Source: Thiomicrospira sp. (lineage in GTDB: Bacteria; Pseudomonadota; Gammaproteobacteria; Thiomicrospirales; Thiomicrospiraceae). Taken from it: a stretch of 56,693 bases of DNA. Position numbers and translations under genes: made by a program. The notes under the pieces are model-generated. The model was given only the letters and a program-made list of their open reading frames with translations, did no database searches and was not told the origin of the DNA. The DNA lies in contig NZ_JACUTY010000007.1 of the NCBI RefSeq assembly GCF_014859555.1, positions 1-56,693 on the forward strand, in the 5' to 3' direction. Below are positions 26,778 through 36,883 of the stretch, piece after piece; the first letter of the stretch is position 1, and each line of letters opens with the position of its first letter.

Positions 26778-26965
26778 AGCTTCTCCTTGTTATATCCAAT
26801 TCTTAAATCTTAAATCTTAATATTACACCATTTAAATTTCCGCTTACGCCACAAGGCATACTCCATCAAACCATAGCGCGACAAATCATTTCAAACCTAT
26901 TTTTTATCAATTTGCTAAGGGTTTGCTAGAATGCAGAATAACAATCACTAACCAAGGCTCTCAAT

Positions 26966-27655
26966 ATGGATTATCAAGCGAATTTGGCACAAGTCACTCA
27001 CCGTATTCGTCAGGCCGAACAGCGCTTTGACCGCCTGCAGGGATCCGTGCAGCTTTTAGCGGTTAGTAAAACCAAACCGATTGAAGCCATCAATGCCTTG
27101 GCCAAACTCGGACAAAACGCATTTGGCGAAAACTATCTACAAGAGTCGTTAGATAAAATCGGCCAACGCCCCGATTTGGAATGGCATTTTATTGGCCCAA
27201 TTCAGTCCAATAAAACCAAACCGATAGCTGAGCATTTCAACTGGGTGCATAGTGTAGATCGACTAAAGATTGCGCAACGTTTAAGCGCCCAGCGCCCAAC
27301 TGAATTACCCCCACTTAATATTTTGTTACAAGTTAACATTAGCCAAGAAGAGACCAAGTCAGGATTTAGTCCACAACAACTGCTTGATCAAGTCGAACAG
27401 ATTCAGCAATTGCCTAACCTGACATTACGCGGTCTAATGGCGATCCCCAAAGCCGAAACCGAGTTTGATCAACAACGCGTTGCTCTGGCTCAAATGCATA
27501 GCTTGTTTAACCAACTGAAGTCTGTGTTAAACACCACTAATTTCGATACCTTATCCATGGGTATGTCCGGCGATTTAGAAGCGGCCATTGCCGAAGGTAG
27601 CACACTTGTTCGCATCGGCACAGACCTCTTTGGGGCGCGTGACTATGCGGTTTAA
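26966..27655 (+). CDS. yggS: YggS-family pyridoxal-phosphate homeostasis protein
   Basis: 229 residues, a single-domain alanine-racemase-like barrel binding PLP at the lysine in LLAVSKTKP (near residue 35). Conserved FGENYLQE, WHFIGPIQSNK, the LxGLMAIP segment and SMGMSGDLEAAI are visible. These proteins keep free PLP in balance and have no known enzyme reaction. Usually beside proC-yggT; here separated from them. Confidence 0.92.
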   Translation: MDYQANLAQVTHRIRQAEQRFDRLQGSVQLLAVSKTKPIEAINALAKLGQNAFGENYLQESLDKIGQRPDLEWHFIGPIQSNKTKPIAEHFNWVHSVDRLKIAQRLSAQRPTELPPLNILLQVNISQEETKSGFSPQQLLDQVEQIQQLPNLTLRGLMAIPKAETEFDQQRVALAQMHSLFNQLKSVLNTTNFDTLSMGMSGDLEAAIAEGSTLVRIGTDLFGARDYAV

Positions 27656-27796
27656 AGCAGAATTCTTTATACCTCAATTCAACAAATTAGGTTGAAAAAC
27701 CTGCCCTGCCCTGTATATTAGCGCCGCTAGACATACGAACCATCACATCGTAAAAACAACTACATAAAAATAATATAATTCTCAGAGGAGCGCTTC

Positions 27797-30418
27797 ATGT
27801 TAAATAGCATTTCCGCTAAATTACTGTTTCGAATGATCCTGGTCAGTGCTGCAGGCCTGGTGATTGGATTGGGGATGGTGTTTAAGTCATCATCCGATCT
27901 GCAACAAACTACCGCCGAAAACTTCGCCTTTGAAAAACGTGAACAATCGTTGATGCTTATTAATTCAAAGGTGGAAGCGACCTTAAATACCGTGCAAGGC
28001 ATTGTGGCGGGCAACCCAAACATTGGTCAGTTCTTTTTAGACAACGATCACCAAGGCTTGCATGACATTACTACTAAGGTCGCAGCGGACTTTAAACGCT
28101 CAACCGATTATAACAACTTAGCTTTTGTGGCCTTTGATCGCGACAACCAAATATTTGTGCGTTCGTTTGTGCCGTTACCCGATCCCGCGATTGGTAAAAA
28201 GGCACCACGCGACTTTTCAGATTTATTACGAGGCCGTCAACACAGCAGTGCTAACATCGATTTATCCGGCGTGGGTTTATTTATCACCGCCAGTGTTCCG
28301 ATCATGGCGCCAAACACTCATTCGGATGTGGTCGGGGTTTTAGACATTCGAACCGGTTTAGGCAGCATTGTTGACCAAATGGCGAGTGATGGTGCTTATA
28401 TGGTGGCACTCATCAACGAAACCGGTTTAAAGCGTTGGGCAAAAGGGGCAGAAACGCCAAAAATCGGCGCTTACAACCTAGCACACCAAAGCTGGTTTAA
28501 TCAATCAAGCCTTTGGTTTGAAGGTTTGGATATTGACAATCTGATTGCGAATGAGTTTAGCATCACCAACAATAAAGTGATTTCAAGCGCCCCCATCATA
28601 AGCAGCGATGGTCATACCGTGGGTTACTATTTAATTGGCATGGATAGCTCGCATCCGGACATGGTGAATGCCATGGAAGGCGTGAACAACGTTATTCTAA
28701 TTATGTTTTTACTCATCATTGGTTTGATTGTCGCTTTGATGCTGTTTTTATGGCATGCCAGCAAAACCATTATCACCAAACCGATTCAATCGATTCTAAA
28801 TGCGATTCGCGAAGTCGAACAAACTGGCAAAATTGATACCCAACTCGACAGTAAATCGCGTGACGAAGTCGGGGCAATGACACGTGCCTTTGCTTCACTA
28901 CTGCATCAAATCAATCAGGCTTTAAACGAAGCCAATCAAACCGTTTCTGCGATTGCGCAAGGCGACTTTAGCCAGTCTATGCAAGGCGAATATCGAGGCG
29001 ATTTGCGCCGTTTAAAAGAAGGCGTGAACGCCTCCGCGCAAAGTGTGTCCTTTATGATGGATGAACTTTCTAAAGTCATGCAAGCCCTAAAAGACGGTCA
29101 ATTTAATGTGCGTATGGATGAAAAGGTTGCACCCAATTTCCGGGCTTTAGTCGAAGGTGCTTTACATTCGATGGAAACGGTGATGCTTGAAATTAACCAA
29201 ACCTTATCCGGTATGCAGCAAGGGCAATTTAACCTGCGCGTTGAAGCGCATGCGAACGGTGAATTATTAACCCTTAAAAACCACGTAAACGAGTCTTTAA
29301 GTGCGTTAGAATCCGCAATTAAAGAAATCAATCAAATCATGGCGGCACAAGCCAAAGGTGATTTAAGCCAAACCATCCAAGGCGAATACCAAGGAGAATT
29401 GGACGAATTAAAACGTGCCATTAACGCCTCCAGTGAGCAATTAAATAAAATTGTCACCGATGCGATTGAAGTTTCCAGCCAAGTCACTAACGCGGCCGAC
29501 GAAGTATCACGTGGCGCGATGGACTTAAGTGATCGCGTACAACAACAGGCCGCCTCAGTTGAAGAAACCTCCGCCACCATGGAGCAGATGAACAGCGCGG
29601 TGCAAAACACCAATGATCATGCCAAACGTGCGGCTGAAGTCGCGCACGAGGTGCAAGGTAAAGCACAACAAGGCAATAATGTCATGGCGGATACCATTGA
29701 AGCGATGAGTTCGATCCAACAGTCAAGCCACAAAATTAGTGAAATCGTGACCCTTATTGATGGCATCGCTTTCCAGACCAACCTACTCGCCTTAAACGCG
29801 GCCGTCGAAGCCGCACGTGCTGGTGATCATGGGCGAGGCTTTGCGGTGGTAGCGGGCGAAGTTCGGGCTTTAGCACAAAAATCCGCCGAAGCCGCTAAAG
29901 ACATCAAAAATTTGATTGATGAAAGTGTCGGACGCATCGATCAAGGTACCAAACTCGCGACCGAATCCGGTGAAGTATTGGCCCAAATTATGGGGTCGGT
30001 GGAACAGGTCTCTGGCATGATTGAGCAAATCGCGCAAGCTTCGACTGAACAGGCCGAAGGGATTTCACAAGTCAATAAAGCGATTGCACAAATCGACAGC
30101 GGCACCCAGCAAAACGCGGCTCTAGTGGAAGAAACCAGCGCCGCGGCTGAGAGCTTAAACGAACAGGCACAGGTATTGCGTGATGACATGAGTCGTTTTA
30201 AAACCAAACAACATAATGCCGCCTTAAGCAAACCCGTTGCACCGAAGCTGGTGAAACCTAAGCCTGCCAAGCTCGAAACGACTCAAACCCACTTAAGCGA
30301 AGCGGTCGAGCCCAAACAGGAAAAAACGCTGGCCCCGGCCAGTCAGCTTAAACCAGCGATGCCATTAGCCAAACAACCGTCCAAACCGGCTGATAAAGAT
30401 GAATGGGCCGAGTTTTAA
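27797..30418 (+). CDS. methyl-accepting chemotaxis protein with tandem HAMP units
   Basis: 873 residues. One transmembrane helix near residues 9-30, a periplasmic Cache-like sensor to about 295, a second helix ([21 protein letters not shown]), then several HAMP-like units in tandem to about residue 545. Two of these are near-repeats: [20 protein letters not shown] and [20 protein letters not shown]. The signalling hairpin [20 protein letters not shown] is near residue 655. The C-terminus ends DEWAEF after a Lys/Pro-rich linker, resembling the pentapeptide tether for CheR/CheB. Ligand unknown. AGAGGAG precedes the ATG. Palindrome variant GCAGGCCTGGT at 27851. Confidence 0.92.
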   Translation: MLNSISAKLLFRMILVSAAGLVIGLGMVFKSSSDLQQTTAENFAFEKREQSLMLINSKVEATLNTVQGIVAGNPNIGQFFLDNDHQGLHDITTKVAADFKRSTDYNNLAFVAFDRDNQIFVRSFVPLPDPAIGKKAPRDFSDLLRGRQHSSANIDLSGVGLFITASVPIMAPNTHSDVVGVLDIRTGLGSIVDQMASDGAYMVALINETGLKRWAKGAETPKIGAYNLAHQSWFNQSSLWFEGLDIDNLIANEFSITNNKVISSAPIISSDGHTVGYYLIGMDSSHPDMVNAMEGVNNVILIMFLLIIGLIVALMLFLWHASKTIITKPIQSILNAIREVEQTGKIDTQLDSKSRDEVGAMTRAFASLLHQINQALNEANQTVSAIAQGDFSQSMQGEYRGDLRRLKEGVNASAQSVSFMMDELSKVMQALKDGQFNVRMDEKVAPNFRALVEGALHSMETVMLEINQTLSGMQQGQFNLRVEAHANGELLTLKNHVNESLSALESAIKEINQIMAAQAKGDLSQTIQGEYQGELDELKRAINASSEQLNKIVTDAIEVSSQVTNAADEVSRGAMDLSDRVQQQAASVEETSATMEQMNSAVQNTNDHAKRAAEVAHEVQGKAQQGNNVMADTIEAMSSIQQSSHKISEIVTLIDGIAFQTNLLALNAAVEAARAGDHGRGFAVVAGEVRALAQKSAEAAKDIKNLIDESVGRIDQGTKLATESGEVLAQIMGSVEQVSGMIEQIAQASTEQAEGISQVNKAIAQIDSGTQQNAALVEETSAAAESLNEQAQVLRDDMSRFKTKQHNAALSKPVAPKLVKPKPAKLETTQTHLSEAVEPKQEKTLAPASQLKPAMPLAKQPSKPADKDEWAEF

Positions 30419-30440
30419 TTACGCCTTAAACCGCTAAACT

Positions 30441-30468
30441 AAACGCCCTGCTCTGTCAGGGCGTTTTT
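30441..30468 (+). terminator. Rho-independent terminator after the chemoreceptor gene
   Basis: Stem AAACGCCCTG/CAGGGCGTTT with a six-base loop, followed by T residues. Confidence 0.85.
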
Positions 30469-30527
30469 ATTCGCATCAAATAATTTTCTCTTGTTAAAAT
30501 AACCTAAACATAAACAAGGAAGGTTGT

Positions 30528-31859
30528 ATGTCACGCACACTGATTAAACAAGCCACCATGGTCAACGAAGGCCAACAACAGATCGTAGACCTGTTAATTG
30601 AACAGGGTCGAATTGCCCAAATCGCGCCACAAATTAATTGCGCGGCTGATCAGACAATTGATGCTGAAGGCCTTCACTTAATGCCCGGCATGATTGACGA
30701 TCAAGTGCATTTTCGCGAACCAGGCCTGGTGGCTAAAGGCGACATTGCAAGCGAATCTCGCGCGGCGATTGCTGGTGGCACCACCTCCTATATGGAAATG
30801 CCCAATGTGAATCCACCCACCATTAGCTTAGAGGCACTCGAAGCCAAATATGCGTTAGGCGCGCAAAAATCCTGGGCGAACTACTCGTTTTATCTGGGCG
30901 CGACCAATGACAACTTAGACGATGTTGCACGCGTTAATCCTCAAAACGTGTGTGGTGTAAAAATATTTATGGGCTCGTCTACCGGCAATATGCTGGTTGA
31001 TCAAGAAACTGCGCTGCGTAATATTTTTAGCCAAAGCCCGATTCTAATTGCAACCCACTGCGAAGACACGCCGATGATTAAGGCGCAAGAAGCGCTATAC
31101 CGTGAACGCTATGGTGAAGACGTGCCGATGAGTGCGCATCCGATTATTCGCTGTCGTGAAGCCTGTTATAAGTCATCGTCGATGGCGGTCGAGCTGGCCA
31201 AACAAACTGGCGCTCGTCTGCATGTATTGCATATTACGACCGCAGATGAATTAGCCTTGTTTGAACCCGGCCCGGTTGAGTCCAAAAAAATTACTGCTGA
31301 AGCCTGTGTACATCATTTATGGTTTAACGATGCGGATTATGAATCACACGGTTCTCTCATCAAGTGCAACCCGGCCGTTAAAAGCCAATCAGACCGTGAT
31401 GCGATTCGCCAAGCGGTCATTGAAAGCCGAATTGATGTAATTGCCACCGACCACGCCCCGCATACTTGGGAAGAAAAGCAAAATAGCTATTTCAACGCAC
31501 CAGCCGGTTTGCCGCAAGTTCAACAATCCCTAACCGCTTTGTTAGACCTGTATCACCAAGGCGTATTTAGCTTAGAAATGATTGTGGATCGTTTTTCACA
31601 CAACGTTGCACGTTTATACCAAATCGCCGATCGCGGTTTTATTCGCGAAGGTTATTGGGCTGACTTAGTATTGGTTGACTTAAACAAACCTCATACCGAT
31701 GACAAAGCCCACAACCTCTACAAATGTCAGTGGTCACCTTGGGAAGGTCACACGTTTAAATCGAGCGTGATAAAAACCTTTGTTAATGGCGAATTAATGT
31801 ACGACCAAGGTCAATTCGCGGCATTTAAACCCGGACAGCGTTTAACATTTAAGCGTTAA
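30528..31859 (+). CDS. pyrC: dihydroorotase
   Basis: 443 residues, amidohydrolase fold. It cyclises carbamoyl aspartate to dihydroorotate, the step after PyrB. The metal-site strand reads MIDDQVHFREPG: the first His of HxH is Gln and the second is retained, a pattern I associate with a recognised subgroup of active class I dihydroorotases. The carbamylated-lysine region VKIFMGSSTGNML, LHVLHITTADE and TDHAPHTWEEK are intact. It stands outside the pyrRBC' operon with its own ribosome site (AAGGAAGG), and is the likely active enzyme of the pair. Palindrome at 30719. Confidence 0.9.
   Translation: MSRTLIKQATMVNEGQQQIVDLLIEQGRIAQIAPQINCAADQTIDAEGLHLMPGMIDDQVHFREPGLVAKGDIASESRAAIAGGTTSYMEMPNVNPPTISLEALEAKYALGAQKSWANYSFYLGATNDNLDDVARVNPQNVCGVKIFMGSSTGNMLVDQETALRNIFSQSPILIATHCEDTPMIKAQEALYRERYGEDVPMSAHPIIRCREACYKSSSMAVELAKQTGARLHVLHITTADELALFEPGPVESKKITAEACVHHLWFNDADYESHGSLIKCNPAVKSQSDRDAIRQAVIESRIDVIATDHAPHTWEEKQNSYFNAPAGLPQVQQSLTALLDLYHQGVFSLEMIVDRFSHNVARLYQIADRGFIREGYWADLVLVDLNKPHTDDKAHNLYKCQWSPWEGHTFKSSVIKTFVNGELMYDQGQFAAFKPGQRLTFKR
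30719..30730. repeat. ACCAGGCCTGGT palindrome
   Basis: Perfect 12-mer inside pyrC, read as Pro-Gly-Leu-Val, immediately after the metal-site motif. Confidence 0.95.
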
Positions 31860-31897
31860 TTCATCCCAATTACAGATTAGCTAAAGGAGCATTACTT

Positions 31898-33268
31898 ATG
31901 GCACTCGAATCTATGAACCCCGCAACTGGCGAGGTGTTTGCCCAATACGACAGTTGGGATCAAGATACGCTAGATTTAGCCGTAAAACGCGCCGGACAGA
32001 AATTTGCCGATTGGTCACAACGCACCTCTATGGCCGAACGTTGCGACTTGATGCGACGTGCGGCTGAAGTTTTGAAAAATCAAAAAACGGATTTGGCACG
32101 TTTGATTACCTTGGAAATGGGGAAATCCATCAAAGAGGCCGAAGCCGAAATAGATAAGTGTGTTTGGGTCTGTGAATATTATGCCGACAAGGGGCCGGCG
32201 TTTTTGGCGGATGAAATCGTTGAAACCGATGCCAGCAAAAGCTTAATTTGTTATCAGCCCATGGGCGTGGTGCTAGCGGTGATGCCGTGGAACTTCCCTT
32301 TTTGGCAAGTGTTTCGGTTTGCTGCACCCGCTTTAGTCGCGGGCAATATTGGCTTATTAAAACACGCATCAAACGTACCACAGTGCGCGCAGGCGATTGA
32401 AAAGGTGTTTTTGGACGCCGGCTTCCCCGAGTCTGTATTTACCAACTTAATGATTGGGGCAGATAAAGTTGAAAGCGTGATTCGCAATCGTTATGTACGG
32501 GCCGTGACCTTAACTGGCAGTGAACCGGCCGGTCGTAAAGTCGCCGCCATTGCGGGTTCGGAATTGAAAAAAACCGTATTAGAATTGGGTGGTTCGGATG
32601 CGTTTATTGTGCTCGACGATGCCGATATCAAGCTGGCTATTGAAGGCGCGGTCACCAGTCGTTTTTTAAATATGGGGCAAAGCTGCATTGCAGCCAAACG
32701 TTTTATTGTGGATCAGAATATTTTTGATGAATTTGTCGACCAATTTAAACAGGCGGTTGAAGCCAAGTTTACAGCGGGAGATCCGATCGACCCGAACACC
32801 ACTTTGTGTCCAATGGCACGCCAAGACTTATTGGATGAGTTACACCTGCAAGTTACCGAATCCGTCAAACTAGGTGCTAAAGTTGTCACGGGCGGCCATC
32901 AAATCGAACGTCCGGGCAGCTATTATGCCCCCACTATCCTCACCCATATTTCGAGCAACATGCCGGCGTTTAGTGATGAGTTTTTTGGCCCGGTCGCGAT
33001 TGTGTTGAAATCCTCTGAACCGGCGCATGCAACCGGTTTAGCGAATGCGACCGACTTTGGTTTATCCGGCTCAGTCTGGAGCCGGGATATTTCAACCGCT
33101 GAAACCATTGCACGCAATATGGAATCTGGCGCTTGTTATGTCAACGGCATCAGCAAATCCGATCCGCGCCTGCCTTTTGGAGGCGTGAAGAACTCAGGTT
33201 ATGGTCGTGAACTGTCTTATCAAGGAATTCGTGAATTTGTAAACGTGAAGTCGATTTGGATTAAATAA
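31898..33268 (+). CDS. NAD(P)-dependent aldehyde dehydrogenase, succinate-semialdehyde type
   Basis: 456 residues, ALDH superfamily. [12 protein letters not shown] near residue 130, [11 protein letters not shown] near 206, catalytic Glu in LELGGSDAF near 232 and catalytic Cys in [11 protein letters not shown] near 266. Length and the [11 protein letters not shown] opening resemble the Sad/YneI succinate-semialdehyde dehydrogenase group, which would feed succinate to the TCA cycle; substrate is inferred only. A long perfect palindrome follows 26 bp after the stop. Confidence 0.85.
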   Translation: MALESMNPATGEVFAQYDSWDQDTLDLAVKRAGQKFADWSQRTSMAERCDLMRRAAEVLKNQKTDLARLITLEMGKSIKEAEAEIDKCVWVCEYYADKGPAFLADEIVETDASKSLICYQPMGVVLAVMPWNFPFWQVFRFAAPALVAGNIGLLKHASNVPQCAQAIEKVFLDAGFPESVFTNLMIGADKVESVIRNRYVRAVTLTGSEPAGRKVAAIAGSELKKTVLELGGSDAFIVLDDADIKLAIEGAVTSRFLNMGQSCIAAKRFIVDQNIFDEFVDQFKQAVEAKFTAGDPIDPNTTLCPMARQDLLDELHLQVTESVKLGAKVVTGGHQIERPGSYYAPTILTHISSNMPAFSDEFFGPVAIVLKSSEPAHATGLANATDFGLSGSVWSRDISTAETIARNMESGACYVNGISKSDPRLPFGGVKNSGYGRELSYQGIREFVNVKSIWIK

Positions 33269-33294
33269 CCACTTTGGTTTGTGTGTGCACGTCA

Positions 33295-33316
33295 AGACCA
33301 CCAGGCCTGGTGGTCT
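33295..33316. repeat. extended CCAGGCCTGG palindrome, intergenic
   Basis: Perfect 22-base dyad, the longest of the family here; core ACCAGGCCTGGT at 33300-33311. It lies between convergent genes (aldehyde dehydrogenase and a diguanylate cyclase). No U-run on either side. Confidence 0.93.
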
Positions 33317-33348
33317 AAGTTAGGTGTTTATTGGCTGACTTAGCCGCA

Positions 33349-35154
33349 TTAAGATGCGACTACACATCGGTTACGGCCTTGGTTTTTAGCTTGATACAAG
33401 GCTTTGTCTGCACGCTGGATCACCTGATCCAAATCCTGATCATTAGAGCGATAACTGCTAATCCCAATACTAATCGTAATAGGGAGTGTCTGGCCTTTAT
33501 AATCCGCTGGATAGTTTTCAACCGAATGACGAATGCGCTCAGCTAACAATTGAGCTTCTGACTCGGGTGTATTCGGTAGCAAAATCGCAAACTCTTCACC
33601 GCCCAAACGTCCAACAACATCAACCTTACGCACTGAATCGGACAGGACCTTAGCCAAGTTAACCAATACCGCATCACCAGCCGCGTGGCCATAGTTATCA
33701 TTGACGGATTTAAAATGATCGGCATCTAGCATTAAAAAACTGAATTGATTATCGTAACGTTGTGCACGTTCAAACTCTTCATCACAAGCCAACATAAAGT
33801 AGCGACGATTCCAAAGCTGCGTCATATCGTCAACGGTCGCCAACTCTTTTAAGCGTTCTTCGAGTTGTTTTCGATCGGTAATGTCTTGTTGAAACCCGCT
33901 CCAAATCCAATCGCCATTCTCGGCCTGTGTGGGTTCTGAATCTTCCATTCGCATCCAGCGAACCTTGTCATCCAAAAAATAACGCCCTTCCCATACAAAG
34001 GCTTTGTGCGCTTTCCAGGCAAATTGTTGGCGTTCTTGAAAGTCGGCTAAATCGTCAGGATGAATCGGCTTGCGATTCAAAAGGTCGGCGGCGCTATTGA
34101 CCCCGTTCATCGCTAAAAACTGTTTGTTACAATATTCATAATGCGCTTGTTGCTCTGCATCAACACGCAAAGTATATAAACCCAGCGGCACTTGTGATGA
34201 AAACTGTTGATATTGCTGATTAATACGGCTTAGTGCTTGCTCGAATGAGCGGCGCATAAGGGCGTTGCTAATACTTTCGGCCACCACTTCTAGCAACGTA
34301 ATTTTGTCCTGCACCCACGTGTATGGCTGACGCACCGAGTCGATCCCCAGCAAGCCAACCAACTTACCATGCTCAATCATCGGAATCGCTAATAACGACT
34401 GTACACCTTGCGCCAATAAAACATCGCGTTCACTCGCAACGCTATCTTCTAAATCCGCCACGCTAGGAATATTAACCGGCCGTTGCATCATAATTTGGGT
34501 ATGAATCCAAGGAAAGTCGGAGCGAGCCAAGTTTTGACGCACAGCCATTTTGGATTCAATACTTTCCGCGCACCATTCATGCGTGTTTGAAAACTCAATA
34601 CCTGCCGAGTCGTATTGAAATACATAACAACGATCCACATCAAAAAAATGACCCAACTGCGCCATCACTAAATCAATGGTTTGGTCTAATTCATCAGAGG
34701 AGGCATTAACCAGCCGTTTAGATATATTGGCGACCAGTTTTTCAAACTCAATCTGGCGTTGATTCGAAGATAACGCTTCCTGTTTTTCCGACAAGTTCTC
34801 AATCAGGCCAATGCCACCCAATAACTCACCCCTATCGCGAACTGGATGAAACTCGAACGACAGCGGTAGCCTTCTATCGTTCAACGTGAATTGATAATCC
34901 AACTCTAGGCTAACCGACTCACCCTGCAAGACTTGTTCGACAGCCTGTGAGACACGGCTGTCTTTTAGTAAACGCAGTTCCAACCCAACTAATTGATCAC
35001 AGGATCGATCCAGCAAATCACAACAAGCTGGATTACAGGCCAACAGTTTGGCCTGTGTATCAAACACAAACACCGCCGATGCGGCGTTTTCAAACATCGC
35101 CGTCAGCCAAGCCTGAGAATGCGTTATGGCAAAATTAGACATATGTGTTTGCAT
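33349..35154 (-). CDS. diguanylate cyclase with PAS-GAF-PAS sensor
   Basis: About 601 residues from the ATG at 35154; a second ATG at 35142 and a TTG further out are alternatives. No transmembrane segment, so cytoplasmic. PAS-like domain near residues 15-120, a GAF domain around 145-310 (VDRCYVFQYD, LLAIPMIEHGKLVGLLGID), a second PAS with PAC around 320-425, and a C-terminal GGDEF domain with intact GGEEF active site. RKVD five residues before it matches the RxxD inhibitory site, so product inhibition is expected. It makes c-di-GMP. Last gene of a gcvH-rlmI-dgc run, 11 bp after rlmI. Confidence 0.9.
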   Translation of the reverse strand: MQTHMSNFAITHSQAWLTAMFENAASAVFVFDTQAKLLACNPACCDLLDRSCDQLVGLELRLLKDSRVSQAVEQVLQGESVSLELDYQFTLNDRRLPLSFEFHPVRDRGELLGGIGLIENLSEKQEALSSNQRQIEFEKLVANISKRLVNASSDELDQTIDLVMAQLGHFFDVDRCYVFQYDSAGIEFSNTHEWCAESIESKMAVRQNLARSDFPWIHTQIMMQRPVNIPSVADLEDSVASERDVLLAQGVQSLLAIPMIEHGKLVGLLGIDSVRQPYTWVQDKITLLEVVAESISNALMRRSFEQALSRINQQYQQFSSQVPLGLYTLRVDAEQQAHYEYCNKQFLAMNGVNSAADLLNRKPIHPDDLADFQERQQFAWKAHKAFVWEGRYFLDDKVRWMRMEDSEPTQAENGDWIWSGFQQDITDRKQLEERLKELATVDDMTQLWNRRYFMLACDEEFERAQRYDNQFSFLMLDADHFKSVNDNYGHAAGDAVLVNLAKVLSDSVRKVDVVGRLGGEEFAILLPNTPESEAQLLAERIRHSVENYPADYKGQTLPITISIGISSYRSNDQDLDQVIQRADKALYQAKNQGRNRCVVAS

Positions 35155-35165
35155 ATTAGCGGCCT

Positions 35166-36365
35166 TTACCACTTCGCCGTGACACGGCAAAAAAAGGTTT
35201 TGAGATATTGGGTCTCAACAATCGCTGGGTGAATCGGATGATCCGGTGCTTGGTAAGCTTGATCAAACACTTGAACCGAGCGATCAATATGGCTGGCTGC
35301 CACCTGAATTTGGTTCAACAACGCATCGCGACTCATATGATGAGAGCAGGACGCAGAAATCAAAACACCATTAGGCGATAACAAACGCATAGCCAACTCG
35401 TTAATTCTACGGTAACCTTCCGAGCCGGATTTTAAATCTTTTTTACGTTTAACAAACGCCGGCGGATCAACAATCACCACATCAAACTTTTCCGCCTGGC
35501 CTATTAACGCGGTCATCACTTCAAACGCATTGCCTTGATAGCTGGTGACTTTATCTGCCACGCCATTAAGTTCGGCATTCACATGCACCCCGTCCAACGC
35601 GGCTTCCGAAGCGTCCACGCAGGCCACGGATTCGGCACCAGCCAATGCCGCCTGAATGCCCCAACCACCTAAATAGCTGAACACATCCAACACCCGCTTG
35701 CCTTCTACCATTTGCGCCATGCGCGCACGAGCGGAACGATGGTCATAAAACCAACCGGTTTTTTGACCGCCCAATACTGGCACCACAAATTGGGCTCCAT
35801 TTTCGCGCATGATAACCTGTTCAGGCAACTCGCCATAAGCCAGCTCTTGATAACTCGGCAAGCCTTCTAATTCGCGGCTCGCCATATCATTTCGCCACAC
35901 CACCGCGCGCGGATGATACAGGTTAATCAATACCTGTAAAATATCTTGTTTCACCGCTTCCATACCGGCGGTACCAATTTGTACGACAAACACATCATCA
36001 AACCGATCAATCACCAGGCCTGGTAGTCCGTCACTTTCGCCAAAAGCCAAACGATAATAAGGCTCGCTGTAAATCGCTTCACGCAGCGCTTGCGCTTGCT
36101 GTAAACGTTTTTTGAAGAAAGTTAAACCCAGCTGATGTTTAACATCACGAGTAAACACGCGTGCACAGATTAAGGTATTCGGGTTCACATAAGCCAAACC
36201 TAGCGGCTTGCCATTGCTGGCTTCTACCACCACTTGTTGACCGGCCTCAAACGACTTTAACGGCGTCGTTTGGGTGTCGACCTCGTTACTGAACACCCAA
36301 ATATGGCCTTGTTTAATACGACGGTCTTCGTTTTTCTTTAAACGTAAACTTGCTAAATCAGCCAT
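35166..36365 (-). CDS. rlmI: RlmI-type 23S rRNA (cytosine-C5) methyltransferase
   Basis: About 399 residues, starting at ATG 36365, which overlaps the gcvH stop by eight bases. N-terminal PUA-like domain (GHIWVFSNEVD), a central region with GLPGLVIDRF, then a SAM-binding fold: KTGWFYDHRSAR, VLDVFSYLGGWGIQAA and the catalytic VIVDPPAFVKRKKD with SASCSHHM. E. coli RlmI methylates C1962 of 23S rRNA. A palindrome (36013) encodes Pro-Gly-Leu-Val in the conserved GLPGLV motif. Confidence 0.88.
   Translation of the reverse strand: MADLASLRLKKNEDRRIKQGHIWVFSNEVDTQTTPLKSFEAGQQVVVEASNGKPLGLAYVNPNTLICARVFTRDVKHQLGLTFFKKRLQQAQALREAIYSEPYYRLAFGESDGLPGLVIDRFDDVFVVQIGTAGMEAVKQDILQVLINLYHPRAVVWRNDMASRELEGLPSYQELAYGELPEQVIMRENGAQFVVPVLGGQKTGWFYDHRSARARMAQMVEGKRVLDVFSYLGGWGIQAALAGAESVACVDASEAALDGVHVNAELNGVADKVTSYQGNAFEVMTALIGQAEKFDVVIVDPPAFVKRKKDLKSGSEGYRRINELAMRLLSPNGVLISASCSHHMSRDALLNQIQVAASHIDRSVQVFDQAYQAPDHPIHPAIVETQYLKTFFCRVTAKW
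36013..36024. repeat. ACCAGGCCTGGT palindrome
   Basis: Perfect 12-mer inside rlmI, read as Pro-Gly-Leu-Val. Confidence 0.95.
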
Positions 36366-36744
36366 CAATTTCCGCCTGATACTCTTCTGAGTCCATTAGA
36401 TCATCCAGTTCAGACTCATCATGAGGCGCGATTTTAATTAACCAACCCCCATCATAAGGCTCATCATTTATCATTTCTGGCGCGTCTTCCAGCGCCTCGT
36501 TGATCGCCACAACTTCTCCACTCACTGGCGCATGAATTTCAGACGCGGTTTTCACCGACTCAATCATTAATACATCATCGCCTTCACTGACGTCCGTGCC
36601 CAGTTCCGGAAAATTGACCCCCACAATATCGCCCAAGGCTTGTTGAGCAAAATCGGTAATGCCCACCACGACCAAACCGTCTTCATCTAAATAGGCCCAC
36701 TCATGACTTTCGGCATATTTTAAGTGCCCGGGTAATACGCTCAT
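36358..36744 (-). CDS. gcvH: glycine cleavage system H protein
   Basis: 128 residues from the ATG at 36744, preceded by TGGAGA; an upstream in-frame extension to 36801 is rejected because it lacks a ribosome site and adds residues outside the family. The lipoyl-lysine motif is MIESVKTASEIHAPVSG (K near residue 64). It shuttles the aminomethyl group on lipoate between P, T and L proteins. No gcvT or gcvP is nearby, so it may serve free glycine cleavage elsewhere or lipoate relay; C-terminus is strongly acidic. Confidence 0.92.
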   Translation of the reverse strand: MSVLPGHLKYAESHEWAYLDEDGLVVVGITDFAQQALGDIVGVNFPELGTDVSEGDDVLMIESVKTASEIHAPVSGEVVAINEALEDAPEMINDEPYDGGWLIKIAPHDESELDDLMDSEEYQAEIDG

Positions 36745-36883
36745 TTTGATCTCCAGATACAGGATTAATTTAAGGTATTTATAATACCACCGCCTCGGCA
36801 AAAACAGTAATATTTTCGGATAGAGAGCCCTAAGAAACCAAGGCTTTAGAGAGGCGTGATCGATTCAAAAAATTCGATTAAAA

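Noticed and set aside
26796-26822. Short TCTTAAA tandem repeat upstream of ppk2
   Set aside because: Only about three imperfect units in AT-rich intergenic DNA; not distinguishable from chance.
30528-31859. This dihydroorotase as a second pseudo-enzyme because of QVH in place of HVH
   Set aside because: The DDQVHFREPG form is, as far as I recall, shared by a recognised active subgroup, and the remaining metal and catalytic residues are present.
3126-33316. The intergenic long palindromes as ordinary Rho-independent terminators
   Set aside because: They can form stems, but none is followed by a U-run on either strand, and real terminators with U-runs exist nearby (for example at 3165-3200).
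36745-36801. N-terminal extension of GcvH
   Set aside because: ATG at 36744 has a good ribosome site and the normal family start; the extension is just upstream sequence without a stop.
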